Shown: positions 27,749 to 36,885, counted from the first letter of the stretch. The stretch is DNA of 64,000 nt from Paenibacillus caseinilyticus (GCF_027533645.1 NZ_JAQAGY010000008.1:62001-126000); one strand, 5' to 3'. Numbers and translations are program-made. Notes: generated from the sequence alone by a model not told the origin.

Positions 27749-28906
27749 TTATTCCTTCCCTTCGCCGCCTGGGGATGAGCCTCGGACTCCATCCTCCCCG
27801 GCAGCCTCATAGCTAGGATACCCTGTGAAGCATACATCTTCCCCGAAGGTCTCGACCTTCATCCGATCCAGGCGGATCGCCTGCCGCATCGCCCGGAATC
27901 CATCGAAGTCGAAGGTGCCGGGCGCCGCGGCGCCGCCGCCGATGATCTTCGGAGCGAAAAAGAGCACGAGCTTGTCGGCGAGCCGATGCTGCAGGAACGC
28001 GCCCGCCAGCTTGCCCCCCGCTTCTACGAGAACGGAGCCGATCTCGAGCTCTCCGAGCCGCTCCATCGCCATATCCAGGTCAACCGCCGGCCCCTGGCCG
28101 CACTCGATGACCTGCGCGCCGAGCGCTTCGAGCTCGCGCCGCCGCACTTCGGGCGCTGCTGCGGTGGTGAGCAGGATCACGGGCGCCTCGCGGTCCTGCA
28201 GCAGCTTCGCGTCCAGCGGGATGCGCAGCATCGAATCCGCGATAATGCGGACCGGCGACAGCCCCGGCACCGGCAGCCGCGTCGTGAGCTGCGGATCATC
28301 GGCCAGCACGGTACCGACGCCCGTGAGGATCGCCTGATGGCGGTGACGCAGCGTATGGACGTAGCCCCGTGCCGCCTCGCCGGTAATCCACTTGCTGTCG
28401 CCTCCCGCCGCAGCCGTCTTGCCATCCAGCGTGCTCGCCGTCTTGACGGTGATGAAGGGCCGTCGCGTGACGATGTACTTGTTGAACGCTTCGTTGAGAG
28501 CCTCTGCCTCTGCCGTCAGCACGCCCTCGGTCACTTCAATGCCCTGGGTCCTCAAGCGGGCGAGACCGCTCCCCGCGACGAGCGGATTCGGGTCCACGGC
28601 CGCGACCACCACCCGCTTCACGCCTTCGCGTACAAGCCGGTCGCTGCACGGGCCGGTGCGCCCGTGGTGGCTGCAGGGCTCAAGCGTGACATACGCCGTG
28701 CTTCCCGCCGCCTCGGCTCCGGCCATCGTCAAAGCATGGATCTCGGCATGGGCCTCGCCCCGCTTGAGATGGGCGCCCATCCCGACCACGCGCCCGTCCT
28801 TGACCAGTACGCAGCCGACGACGGGGTTCACCCCGGTCTGCCCGGAGGCTGCACCGGCCAGCTGCAGGGCCAGGCGCATATACATTTCGTCATTCATGAT
28901 GTTCAT
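27749..28906 (-). CDS. ribD: Bifunctional riboflavin deaminase/reductase RibD
   Basis: The N-terminal deaminase domain has the zinc set HAE and PCSHHGRTGPC; the C-terminal reductase domain (from about residue 150, TVKTASTLDGK) reduces the ribosyl group. The protein is about 385 residues. ATG 28906 was chosen as it follows GGAAAGGGGAC; 28897 is an alternative. Upstream lies a terminator hairpin and the FMN riboswitch that should repress it when FMN is high. Confidence 0.93.
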   Translation of the reverse strand: MNIMNDEMYMRLALQLAGAASGQTGVNPVVGCVLVKDGRVVGMGAHLKRGEAHAEIHALTMAGAEAAGSTAYVTLEPCSHHGRTGPCSDRLVREGVKRVVVAAVDPNPLVAGSGLARLRTQGIEVTEGVLTAEAEALNEAFNKYIVTRRPFITVKTASTLDGKTAAAGGDSKWITGEAARGYVHTLRHRHQAILTGVGTVLADDPQLTTRLPVPGLSPVRIIADSMLRIPLDAKLLQDREAPVILLTTAAAPEVRRRELEALGAQVIECGQGPAVDLDMAMERLGELEIGSVLVEAGGKLAGAFLQHRLADKLVLFFAPKIIGGGAAAPGTFDFDGFRAMRQAIRLDRMKVETFGEDVCFTGYPSYEAAGEDGVRGSSPGGEGKE

Positions 28907-28940
28907 GCTTGTCTTGTCCCCTTTCCTCCGTACACGCGAA

Positions 28941-28980
28941 CAACGCAAGAAAGCCCCTCCTGCCGAAGCAAAGAGGGGCT
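28941..28980 (-). terminator. Terminator in the ribD leader (FMN riboswitch platform)
   Basis: AGCCCCTC pairs with GAGGGGCT across a GC loop, followed on the minus strand by TTTCTTGCG. It stands 35 bases before ribD and is the likely switched terminator. Confidence 0.65.
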
Positions 28981-29100
28981 GTAGGATAGCGGCGGAACGG
29001 CGAAACGGAAAAGTTCGAATACACCTGCGCCGGATTAAAAAAAAATCCAGTATACGCATGCGGCAGCTTGGTTTAAGCTATCCGGTCAAGAAGCATGACA

Positions 29101-29165
29101 GTACACGGGGACAACGGCCCCCCTTCCGTGTGCACCGAAGCAGACTGCGCTTATACACGCAGTCT
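29101..29165 (-). other. Two strong hairpins between FMN aptamer and ribD terminator
   Basis: AGACTGCG / CGCAGTCT (29142-29165) is a perfect 8-bp stem, and GTACACGG / CCGTGTGCAC (29101-29135) forms another. They lie in a leader stretch of about 250 bases that carries no gene and is longer than a typical FMN riboswitch platform. A third weak hairpin with a nine-T loop lies near 29034-29050. Confidence 0.5.
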
Positions 29166-29234
29166 ACCGGTACCGACGGACGGGCTCCGTACCGCCCTGG
29201 CACGCAGCATGCTTCCACCGGACTTTCGATCCGA

Positions 29235-29420
29235 TTCGCTTCCCCTTCTCCCATCCAGACTATACTGTCGGTCTCGGAATTGCACCGAGTCAACCGGCAT
29301 CCGTGCTTCCTAAGAAGCACTGCGAATGCGCGGGTCACGGACTGAGTACGGCCAGCGCCCAACTGCAGCAAGGCAGTCCATCACCGCCGGTAGGGAATTT
29401 CACCCTGCCCCGAAGGTTCA
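29235..29420 (-). promoter_or_regulatory. FMN riboswitch (RFN element)
   Basis: The minus strand has the highly conserved CTTCGGGGCAGGGTGAAAT, CCCTACCGGCGGTGAT, the GCCCGCG-type helix region, CGGTTGACTCGGTGCAATTCC and GACCGACAGTATAGTCTGGATG segments in order. FMN binding would block expression of ribD-ribE-ribBA-ribH. The aptamer begins 30 bases after the ppiB stop. Confidence 0.95.
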
Positions 29421-29449
29421 AGCTATATGATAGTACTACGTACTGCTTA

Positions 29450-29881
29450 TTACACTTCAACTACCTGAACGGACTCCATTTTCTCGCGTCCTTTGAATTC
29501 GTCCACATGCTCCATACCCTGCACAACCTTGCCGAACACCGTGTGCTGGCCGTCCAGATGCGGCTGAGGCGCGTAGCAGATGTAGAACTGGCTTCCGCCC
29601 GTGTTGCGGCCGGCATGAGCCATCGCCAGGGTGCCGCGCTCGTGTTTGTTCGGGTTGATCTCGCAGTTGATCGTGTAGCCAGGGCCTCCTGTGCCGGTTC
29701 CTTGCGGACAGCCGCCTTGAGCGACGAAGCCCGGAATGACACGGTGGAACGGAATGCCGTTATAGAAGCCGGAGTTCGCCAGCTTCTCGAAGTTCGCAAC
29801 CGTATTCGGCGCATCCTTGTCGAAGAGGTCGAGAACGATCTCATTGCCGTCGGTCATCTTGATGATTGCTTGTTTTGCCAT
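29450..29881 (-). CDS. ppiB: Peptidyl-prolyl cis-trans isomerase, cyclophilin type
   Basis: A 143-residue cytosolic cyclophilin with [15 protein letters not shown] and [11 protein letters not shown], the residues of the catalytic groove. It accelerates prolyl isomerisation during protein folding. No signal peptide. Located between lysA and the rib operon as in B. subtilis. Confidence 0.95.
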   Translation of the reverse strand: MAKQAIIKMTDGNEIVLDLFDKDAPNTVANFEKLANSGFYNGIPFHRVIPGFVAQGGCPQGTGTGGPGYTINCEINPNKHERGTLAMAHAGRNTGGSQFYICYAPQPHLDGQHTVFGKVVQGMEHVDEFKGREKMESVQVVEV

Positions 29882-30060
29882 AGTATGTACGCTCCTTCGA
29901 ATCCGTGGATTTCATCGTATGGGTGGCCGTTCTTACGGCCGATCTCCTCTATTCTACTATGAAACGGGCCCAGGCACAAATAGACCCCAGCGCCGCTTCC
30001 TTCACAGCAGAATCCGGCCGGTCCGCAGCTAATGGCGGCGGCCGGAAACACACCTGCGAA

Positions 30061-31395
30061 TTAGAGGCTTTTGGCGGCCGTACGCCGCATCCTCTCGGGA
30101 ATCACGTCGTTGCCTACCAGATTCTCATAGGTTTCACGCTGCACGACCACTTCCGCCTGGCCTTCCTTCACGAAGACGACCGCCGGACGGCGGATCCGGT
30201 TGTAGTTGCTCGCCATTGCATAGTTGTAGGCTCCCGTACTGCCGACAGCCAGCACGTCACCGGTCCGCACAGCCGGCAGTTCCACGTCCCAGATCAGCAT
30301 ATCGCCGCTCTCGCAGCATTTGCCCGCGATGGAGACGAGTTCGTCCGAGGCTTCGTCCGCCCGGTTGGCGAGCAGCGCTTCGTACTTCGCATCGTACAGC
30401 GCCGGACGCGGATTGTCTGTCATCCCGCCGTCGACGGCCACATACTTGCGCACGCCCGGAATATCTTTGTACGTCCCTACCGTGTACAGCGTCGTTCCGG
30501 CTTCGCCGACGATACTGCGCCCCGGCTCCGTCCAAATCTCCGGCAGCGGATACCCGTGGCGGCTGAACGTCGTCTTCACAGCCTCCGTGATCGCACGGAC
30601 GTATTCAGCCACCGCGAGCGGCGTGTCCCCGCTCACATAGCGGATACCGAAGCCGCCACCGAGGTTGACGACCGGGAAGATAACGCCGAGCTCTTCGCGC
30701 ATCTGTACGGCGAAGTTCGTCATTTTGTCCACAGCCAGCTCGAAGCCGCCGACCTCGAAGATCTGCGACCCGATATGGGAGTGAATGCCCAGCAGCTCGA
30801 CATGGGGCAGTGCGGAGGCCGTGGCCACCGCTTCCCGGGCCGCTCCGTTGCCGAGGTCGAAGCCGAACTTCGAGTCTTCCTGGCCAGTCGATATGAATTC
30901 ATGCGTATGCGCGTCCACACCCGGCGTAATCCGCAGCAGAATCTTCATCCGCTGTTTTTTGTCGCCGGCCAGGCTGTTCAGCATCGCCAGTTCTACAAAA
31001 TTGTCTACGACGATGCAGCCGATCCTTGCATCGATCGCCATCTCCAGCTCTTGAGGCGTCTTGTTGTTGCCGTGGAAGTGAATCCGCTCCGCCGGAAATC
31101 CGGCCTGCAGTGCGGTATACAGCTCACCATCCGAGACGACGTCGAGCGACATCCCCTCTTCCTCCACGATCCGGCACATGGCCATTACGCAGAAGGCTTT
31201 GCTCGCATAAGCCACTTGAAATGGCAGGCCCGAAGCCCGGAAGGCATCCACGTATTCGCGGCAGCGCTGACGGATCAGCTCTTCGTCCATGACATACAGG
31301 GGAGTGCCCCACTGCCGGGCGAGATCGACCGTATCGCAGCCCCCGATTTCCAAGTGTCCCTGCCCATTGATCTTGCTTGTGCCGTGTAGATACAT
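30061..31395 (-). CDS. lysA: Diaminopimelate decarboxylase
   Basis: The 444-residue PLP enzyme has the lysine site YASKAF, HSHIGSQI, the glycine phosphate loop GGGFG and the C-terminal CESGDM with the active-site cysteine. It converts meso-diaminopimelate to lysine, the last lysine step. I saw no lysine riboswitch upstream. The 29882-30060 gap holds no gene. Confidence 0.96.
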   Translation of the reverse strand: MYLHGTSKINGQGHLEIGGCDTVDLARQWGTPLYVMDEELIRQRCREYVDAFRASGLPFQVAYASKAFCVMAMCRIVEEEGMSLDVVSDGELYTALQAGFPAERIHFHGNNKTPQELEMAIDARIGCIVVDNFVELAMLNSLAGDKKQRMKILLRITPGVDAHTHEFISTGQEDSKFGFDLGNGAAREAVATASALPHVELLGIHSHIGSQIFEVGGFELAVDKMTNFAVQMREELGVIFPVVNLGGGFGIRYVSGDTPLAVAEYVRAITEAVKTTFSRHGYPLPEIWTEPGRSIVGEAGTTLYTVGTYKDIPGVRKYVAVDGGMTDNPRPALYDAKYEALLANRADEASDELVSIAGKCCESGDMLIWDVELPAVRTGDVLAVGSTGAYNYAMASNYNRIRRPAVVFVKEGQAEVVVQRETYENLVGNDVIPERMRRTAAKSL

Positions 31396-31551
31396 CGTGC
31401 GCTGCTCCTTCTACCCTCGAAGACCACCCGCCGTCCGGCGGATGCATATGGATAATAAAATAAAGTCCCATCGTTTTACACTACATTAAAAGTACCATAT
31501 GTCCCCCGTGATGACAATATCCAAAAGAATGGCCGGAAGCCGCGCCCCAGC

Positions 31552-31579
31552 GGCAAAAAGAGCCCCTCCCGGGACTCTA
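31552..31579 (-). terminator. Terminator of the spoVA operon
   Basis: AGAGTCCC / GGGGCTCT stem with a GGGA loop region, followed by TTTTTGCC on the minus strand, 60 bases past the spoVAF stop. Confidence 0.75.
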
Positions 31580-31638
31580 TAAGGCGCAATGGCCGCGGCG
31601 CGAATATGAGGCCTTTCCTGCCAAATGCGCTTCCCCTC

Positions 31639-33570
31639 CTACTTGGCAGGCTGTCTGGTACGGTCTGTTGTCTTATTAAGACTCATACGGGACTTCATCG
31701 AAAGGAAGGGACGCCGCACCACAATATCCATCATCGCCTTCGCGTTGAACGGGATGAACGGCCACATATAAGGCGTGTTATAGGAACGCTGCAGCGTAAG
31801 GAACACGACCAGGAACGTGGAAGCCAGCACGAACCCGGGAACCCTGAATATCGCGGCAGAGAACAGCAGCGCGAGCCTTGAGAGGCGGTTGGCCAGCGAC
31901 AACTCGTAGCTCGGGGTAGCGAAAGTGCCCACTGCTGCCACGGAGAGGTACATGATGACCTCATTGACGAATAATCCCGTCTTCACCGCTATGTCCCCGA
32001 TCAGGATGGCCGCCACCAGACCCATGGCGGTAGCCAGCGGAGTGGGCGTATGGACAGCCGCCATCCGCATGAGATCAATCCCCAGCTCGGCGATGAGGAA
32101 CTGCCCGAGTATGGGGATCAGTGCATCCTTCTGCGGGCCGATGAATTCCAGGCCTACCGGCTTGAGTTCGGGCGAGGTTACGATCAGGTACCAGAGCGGG
32201 AGCAGGAAGATGGACGCCGCGATACCGGCGAAGCGCACCCACCGGAGATACGAACCCACAAGCGGCGTCTGCCGGTACTCCTCCGCATGCTGGACATGGT
32301 GGAAGAAGGTGGTCGGAATAATCATGACCGAAGGCGATGTATCCACCATGACAATCACATGGCCTTCGAGCAGATGGGCCGAGACGACGTCGGGTCGTTC
32401 GGAATAACGAACCATCGGATACGGATTCCATCCCTTGCCCACGATGGCCTCCTCCAGCTGTTTTTCCGCCAGCGGGAGTCCGTCGACCGCTACGTTCTGA
32501 ATCTTATCCTTGACCGACTCCACCAGTTCCATATCGCAGATATCGGAGATGTAGGCGATACAGACATCGCTCTTCGTCCGCTGGCCCACCTTCGTCAGCT
32601 CCAGCTTCAGTCGCGGGTCGCGGATACGGCGGCGCACCAGGGTGACGTTGGTCATGAGCGTCTCGACGAAACCGTCGCGCGAACCGCGTACGACCCGCTC
32701 GAGATCCGGCTCCTCCGTCCCTCTCGCCGGGAAGCTCTTCGCATCTACGCATATCGCCTCTGTGTGGCCCTCGAAGAAGAACGCCGTGCCGCCGGCCCCG
32801 ACAGCATCTATGACTTTGCTCAGCTTGTCGGCCTTCTCCACTTGGATGTGCGGAATCAGCGCTTCATCGAAGAGTTCCATGACACCAAGGCCGCCGTGCT
32901 TGCTCTCTTTGCTCTTTTGGCTCTCTTGGTCCTCCCCGGCCCCTCCGGCTGCCCGGTCTACTCCGGCGTGCCCGGCTTCCTGCCTGCCCTTGAGGTCTTC
33001 TCTGTCGTCAAAACCCTCATGGCGCTTGCCGTTCCCATAGTCGGCATACGACAACCGCTCCAGCACAGGGATCAGGGCCGAATCCTTAGCGAAACCGTTA
33101 TAATAGAAGATCCCCGTCTTTTGCCCTCCGAATATCATCTCCCGGAACACGACGTCAAAACTCTTATGGAGCCCGACCTGCTCTTCGAGCACCCGCTTAA
33201 GCTCCTCGAAATCCGTCGGGATGGCCGTTGCCTTCTTTAATTCTTCCTCATGAGGCGTCAGCTTCTTCTGGGCTTTCAGCGACTGATCTCCCTTCCCGCC
33301 TTTGGCCTCCTGACGAGGCTCTTGTTTCCCCTTCTTCGCGTCTTTCGCTTCCAGACGCTCTTCGGGCTCCCTTCTGTGGGCATGGATGATATTCCCTTCC
33401 TTATCAATTTCCAGCTTTTCCACCAGTTTTTCCTTCAGTTCGGCATACATCGTATCCGGACCCTGCTGAGCCTCCGGGCCCCTATGCAACTCACCATGCG
33501 ATTCTTCTTCTCTGCCGCCTCCGAGCGGAATGCTCTTGATGAGCTTGGCGCGTTTCAACTGCTTCGGCAT
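31639..33570 (-). CDS. spoVAF: Stage V sporulation protein AF (GerA-family), with charged insertions
   Basis: The C-terminal half has the GerAA/SpoVAF membrane helices and motifs such as VIVMVDTSPSVMIIP and FIGPQKDALIP. In spores SpoVAF is a GerA-type component associated with dipicolinate release. At 643 residues it is about 150 longer than B. subtilis SpoVAF. The excess lies in an N-terminal Lys/Glu-rich region (about 15-105) and a second Glu/Gly/Lys-rich stretch (about 180-225). ATG 33570 follows GGAGGTGCGG. It follows spoVAB directly. Confidence 0.9.
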   Translation of the reverse strand: MPKQLKRAKLIKSIPLGGGREEESHGELHRGPEAQQGPDTMYAELKEKLVEKLEIDKEGNIIHAHRREPEERLEAKDAKKGKQEPRQEAKGGKGDQSLKAQKKLTPHEEELKKATAIPTDFEELKRVLEEQVGLHKSFDVVFREMIFGGQKTGIFYYNGFAKDSALIPVLERLSYADYGNGKRHEGFDDREDLKGRQEAGHAGVDRAAGGAGEDQESQKSKESKHGGLGVMELFDEALIPHIQVEKADKLSKVIDAVGAGGTAFFFEGHTEAICVDAKSFPARGTEEPDLERVVRGSRDGFVETLMTNVTLVRRRIRDPRLKLELTKVGQRTKSDVCIAYISDICDMELVESVKDKIQNVAVDGLPLAEKQLEEAIVGKGWNPYPMVRYSERPDVVSAHLLEGHVIVMVDTSPSVMIIPTTFFHHVQHAEEYRQTPLVGSYLRWVRFAGIAASIFLLPLWYLIVTSPELKPVGLEFIGPQKDALIPILGQFLIAELGIDLMRMAAVHTPTPLATAMGLVAAILIGDIAVKTGLFVNEVIMYLSVAAVGTFATPSYELSLANRLSRLALLFSAAIFRVPGFVLASTFLVVFLTLQRSYNTPYMWPFIPFNAKAMMDIVVRRPFLSMKSRMSLNKTTDRTRQPAK

Positions 33571-33622
33571 CGTGCCGCACCTCCTGTTGTATCGTCTTTG
33601 TCTATGTAACTCCACTTTCCCG

Positions 33623-34048
33623 TTAGCCGATGACCCCCAGCCACTCGATCAACGAACCGAGCACCTTCCCTAGAATCATGGCCATGAGCAGCCAGACGAT
33701 GTAAGGCTCCATCCCGATCCGTTTGGCCAAGATAGGCAGTACGTTGATGACTTCGGTCAACGCCGCCGCCAGCATGCCGACAAAACATCCGGCAAACAAG
33801 CCGAACAAGGAAGCAGCCAGCGGGAAGAGGCCATATTCCCAGTCAAAGAAATCCGTCAATGTAAAAAAAATAGCTCCGCTGACCACCGCACCCTCGTACC
33901 AGCGGATTTGGGCATAGGACCGGGTAATCTGGGCCAAGCGGGGGATGATGTCAAGCACCACCAGGAAGGCCACCAGGCCGCTGCCGACCGCAAGTCCTCC
34001 CGCCAGTCCGATGAAGCCAAGGATGGCCCAGGTCAGGACAGCGCTCAT
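33623..34048 (-). CDS. spoVAB: Stage V sporulation protein AB
   Basis: A 141-residue hydrophobic protein with several helices and the SpoVAB signatures GLAGGLAVGSGLVAFLVVL, YEGAVVSGA and LTEVINVLPILAKRIG. It is part of the forespore SpoVA system for dipicolinic acid movement. It overlaps spoVAA by four bases. Confidence 0.93.
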   Translation of the reverse strand: MSAVLTWAILGFIGLAGGLAVGSGLVAFLVVLDIIPRLAQITRSYAQIRWYEGAVVSGAIFFTLTDFFDWEYGLFPLAASLFGLFAGCFVGMLAAALTEVINVLPILAKRIGMEPYIVWLLMAMILGKVLGSLIEWLGVIG

Positions 34049-34692
34049 CCTCCCCCCTCCTCCCGCTCTTTCTCCTTATAGATCCGGTGATACTCGTCGG
34101 TAATGACGTAATGGTTGACATTCTCCTGGTACATGAACATCTCGACTTCGAGCGGACTCGGCTCTTCATTGAATTTTTTCTTGAACAAGTGATTGAAGAA
34201 CACGATCATGCCGAGGCCGATGCCGACCGAATAGGGGATCTGGAGAAGAAGCGGGTGAGCCGATTCCCTTCCTGTCAGCAGCTTGTAGATATGCTGGTGC
34301 ACCTGGGCCATGCTGACATCCGCATGAAAATTCATGATCGCAAGTCCCGATCCCACAAAGAGCAGCAGCCATACCATCGCAAGCAGCAGCATGTTCGGCG
34401 GCCGGGTCTTCTCCCCGATCTCGATGAGCGTATGCGGTTCCCCGAAATACTCGACAGCCAGCTCCGGGTACCTCCCCTTCACCTTCTCCACAATGAGCAT
34501 CATGTCGATCAGGACGACCGATCCGTCCGCTTCCCTCGGTTCGTAGAGGACCATGCTCCCCAGTTCTTCCTCGCAGTCCAGCCCGGTAAGAAGAAGCTGG
34601 GCCACCTGCCCGAGCAGGACCGGCTCGCCGCGCCCGATCCTCCGGTTCTTCCGGAGACGGATATAGAGAGACGGCACCGAAGCAGGATGCAT
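34045..34692 (-). CDS. spoVAA: Stage V sporulation protein AA
   Basis: The 215-residue protein has a soluble N-terminal domain (to about 95) and two membrane segments (about 100-120 and 150-170), matching SpoVAA. It heads the shortened spoVAA-AB-AF operon. A forespore (sigma-G) promoter would be expected upstream, but I could not point to one convincingly. Confidence 0.9.
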   Translation of the reverse strand: MHPASVPSLYIRLRKNRRIGRGEPVLLGQVAQLLLTGLDCEEELGSMVLYEPREADGSVVLIDMMLIVEKVKGRYPELAVEYFGEPHTLIEIGEKTRPPNMLLLAMVWLLLFVGSGLAIMNFHADVSMAQVHQHIYKLLTGRESAHPLLLQIPYSVGIGLGMIVFFNHLFKKKFNEEPSPLEVEMFMYQENVNHYVITDEYHRIYKEKEREEGGG

Positions 34693-34894
34693 CTCAGAAT
34701 TCCTCCCTTGCCAAGCTTTTCGCTAGTTACCCGTAGTATGAGCCCGGTACAGGAGGATAACCGCAGGGAGTCTTTCCAAAAAATAACGGAAGCCTCTATC
34801 GCATAATCTGATGGGACTTGGCGAAAAGTAACAAAAAAACGTTGCTTGATCACACTCTTCCTACCGCGAATCTCAAGTAAAGGTGGCTTTCTTC

Positions 34895-35104
34895 ATGGAA
34901 AAGACGGCTCTGACGCTAGTCATCATTGGGGCACTGAACTGGCTGCTTGTGGGATTGTTCCAATGGGATCTGGTCGCCTCTCTCCTCGGCGGGGACACAC
35001 AGCGGGAAGCCTCCGGCATCTCGCGGCTCGTATATACATTCGTCGGGTTGGCCGGCCTCTACTGTACCAAGCTGCTGTTTCGCGAAGATTCCAGAGCCAG
35101 GTAA
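34895..35104 (+). CDS. DUF378 small membrane protein
   Basis: The 69-residue protein starts MEKTALTLVIIGALNWLLVG, the DUF378 signature, with two transmembrane helices. Function unknown. ATG 34895 follows AAAGGTGG by eight bases; GTG 34883 is less likely. Confidence 0.82.
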   Translation: MEKTALTLVIIGALNWLLVGLFQWDLVASLLGGDTQREASGISRLVYTFVGLAGLYCTKLLFREDSRAR

Positions 35105-35191
35105 CCTCTCTGTCTGATCCCAAAGCAATGATGTTATTCCCGCTAGTTGTTCCCGCTAGTTGTTCCCGCTCCCTGCCCCGCGCACATGCAC

Positions 35192-35230
35192 ACCAAAAAC
35201 CGCGGCGCCTGTGGGGCATCGCGGTCTTTG
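35192..35230. terminator. Terminator of spoIIA operon, possibly bidirectional
   Basis: ACCGCG pairs with CGCGGT around a GC-rich loop; TTTTTGG follows on the minus strand and CTTTGG on the plus strand. It lies between sigF and the DUF378 gene. Confidence 0.7.
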
Positions 35231-35259
35231 GGCAGCCGGTGAGGCCGCCATCACGCACG

Positions 35260-36015
35260 CTATTGGGCTATCTGATTCTTGATGGACTGCAGAATTTTCT
35301 TCTCGAGCCTCGACACCTGCACCTGTGAAATGCCGAGCCGGCTGGCGACCTCTGACTGCGTCTGATCCCTGAAGTAGCGCAGATAGACAATTAGCCGCTC
35401 CCGCTCGCTCAGCGAGCCGATAGCCTCGTTCAGAGCCAGCTTGTCGAACCATTTGTCCTGCGTGTCGTCGGCAATCTGATCCATGAGGGTGATCGGATCC
35501 CCGTCGTTCTCGAATACCGTCTCGTGTATCGAGGACAGCGGTTTGTTCGCCTCCTGGGCGAATACCACATCCTCCGGGGTAATGCCGAGCTCCTCCGCCA
35601 CTTCCTTGATCGTCGGCAGCCGCCCCAGCGTCTTCGACAGCTCGTCGCGCGTCTTGCGGATCTTGTTCGCAAGCTCCTTCAGGGACCGGGATACCTTCAA
35701 GGTGCCGTCATCCCTCAGGAAGCGCTGAATCTCGCCGATAATCATCGGCACGGCGTAGGTCGAGAACTTCACGTCATACGACAGATCGAACTTGTCGACC
35801 GACTTGAGGAGCCCGATGCAGCCGATCTGGAACAGGTCTTCCGCTTCGTATCCGCGGTTCAGGAACCGCTGGACGACCGACCAGACCAGCCGGATGTTGC
35901 AGTTCACCAGCGTCTCCCTCGCAAGGGAATCCCCGGATTGGCTCAGTGCGATGAGCCGTTTGACTTCGGTATCGTCCAAATAGGTATGGGAAGCTTTCTT
36001 CAAATCCACATCCAT
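35260..36015 (-). CDS. sigF: RNA polymerase sporulation sigma factor SigF
   Basis: The 251-residue sigma-70 group factor has region 2 (AEDLFQIGCIGLLKSVDKFD), region 3 and a region-4 helix-turn-helix (SEVASRLGISQVQVSRLEKK). Sigma-F directs the first forespore programme. It is held inactive by SpoIIAB, encoded upstream in the same operon. Confidence 0.96.
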   Translation of the reverse strand: MDVDLKKASHTYLDDTEVKRLIALSQSGDSLARETLVNCNIRLVWSVVQRFLNRGYEAEDLFQIGCIGLLKSVDKFDLSYDVKFSTYAVPMIIGEIQRFLRDDGTLKVSRSLKELANKIRKTRDELSKTLGRLPTIKEVAEELGITPEDVVFAQEANKPLSSIHETVFENDGDPITLMDQIADDTQDKWFDKLALNEAIGSLSERERLIVYLRYFRDQTQSEVASRLGISQVQVSRLEKKILQSIKNQIAQ

Positions 36016-36027
36016 GAGATCAGACCC

Positions 36028-36474
36028 CTAATTGAATAAGGCTTTTTTCGATTCGATTCGCTTCTTCATCTTGATAACCGTTCCTTTGGAAGGAGCGGAG
36101 ACGACGTCTATCTCATCCATGAAATTCTCCATAATCGTGAAGCCCATCCCCGAGCGTTCGAGCTCCGGCTTCGACGTATAGAGCGGCTGCTTCGCCAAGT
36201 CGAGATCCTCGATTCCGCTGCCTTCGTCTTCCACCCGGATCATTACCGTATCCCCGTCAATCTCCGCGGAGATGGTGACGATGCCGTCGGGCCGGTTGTC
36301 ATAGCCGTGAATGATCGAATTCGTGACAGCCTCGGAGACCACGGTCTTGATATCCGTCAGCTCGTCCAGCGTAGGATCAAGCTGGGAGACGAATGCGGCG
36401 ACGGTGACCCGGGCGAACGACTCGTTCTCGGAGCGGCTGGCGAATTTCAACGTCATGAAATTACGCTCTCTCAT
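36028..36474 (-). CDS. spoIIAB: Anti-sigma F factor SpoIIAB (serine kinase)
   Basis: A 148-residue GHKL-type kinase with the N box ([13 protein letters not shown]), G1 ([11 protein letters not shown]) and the [13 protein letters not shown]2 region. It binds sigma-F and phosphorylates SpoIIAA. ATG 36474 overlaps the spoIIAA stop (ATGA) and follows GGAGG. Confidence 0.96.
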   Translation of the reverse strand: MRERNFMTLKFASRSENESFARVTVAAFVSQLDPTLDELTDIKTVVSEAVTNSIIHGYDNRPDGIVTISAEIDGDTVMIRVEDEGSGIEDLDLAKQPLYTSKPELERSGMGFTIMENFMDEIDVVSAPSKGTVIKMKKRIESKKALFN

Positions 36475-36824
36475 AATGCAACCTCCAGACTTTGCAGCGC
36501 CCTGCTTTCGTTATCTTCGATCGATAGAATCTTGAACAGCCCCGACATCTCGAAGAGCCGGTATACGGAAGGATTCACGTCGCATACGACCATCCGTCCG
36601 CCCTTGGCCGTAATCAGCTTGTACCGGCCCAGGATGACGCCGAGCCCCGAGCTGTCCATGAAGGACAGATGCTTCAGACTCAGAATGATGTGAGAGGCAT
36701 TCCCCCTCATGATCGCTTCTTCCATCTTTGTTTTGACCGAGTCGGCCGTATGGTGGTCAAGCTCCCCGTTCAGGCGGACAATCAGCGTTTTGCGGTGATG
36801 TTCCAGTTCGATTTGCAGACTCAG
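36471..36824 (-). CDS. spoIIAA: Anti-anti-sigma F factor SpoIIAA, apparent CTG start
   Basis: The STAS protein begins [20 protein letters not shown] and includes the phosphorylation serine in [15 protein letters not shown]. The frame is closed by TGA shortly upstream, and no ATG, GTG or TTG lies between that stop and the conserved N-terminus. CTG at 36824 stands nine bases after AAGGAG and yields 117 residues, as in B. subtilis. The first ATG in frame (36725) would delete the first strand and helices. Unphosphorylated SpoIIAA binds SpoIIAB and frees sigma-F. Confidence 0.9.
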   Translation of the reverse strand: MSLQIELEHHRKTLIVRLNGELDHHTADSVKTKMEEAIMRGNASHIILSLKHLSFMDSSGLGVILGRYKLITAKGGRMVVCDVNPSVYRLFEMSGLFKILSIEDNESRALQSLEVAL

Positions 36825-36855
36825 GACCCTTCACTCCTTCCGGTTCATAGCCACT

Positions 36856-36885
36856 AGTTTCTACGCGGCGGAAACCTTTTCCTGC
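36856..36885 (-). promoter_or_regulatory. Sigma-H-type promoter of the spoIIA operon
   Basis: Minus strand GCAGGAAAA (-35, fits RNAGGAWWW), 12 bases, then GTAGAAACT (-10, near RNNGAATWW). It sits about 32 bases before the spoIIAA start. Sigma-H drives spoIIA in Bacillus. Confidence 0.6.

Noticed and set aside
29905-31389. 494-codon open frame antisense to lysA
   Set aside because: Mirror of lysA codon bias; His/Arg-rich translation without any family features.
31396-31638. Possible lysine riboswitch before lysA
   Set aside because: No conserved L-box segments were found; the stretch contains only the spoVAF terminator and a likely promoter region.
36471-36725. Truncated spoIIAA starting at the first ATG
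   Set aside because: The conserved STAS N-terminus is encoded upstream in the same frame down to a CTG start, so the gene is full length.
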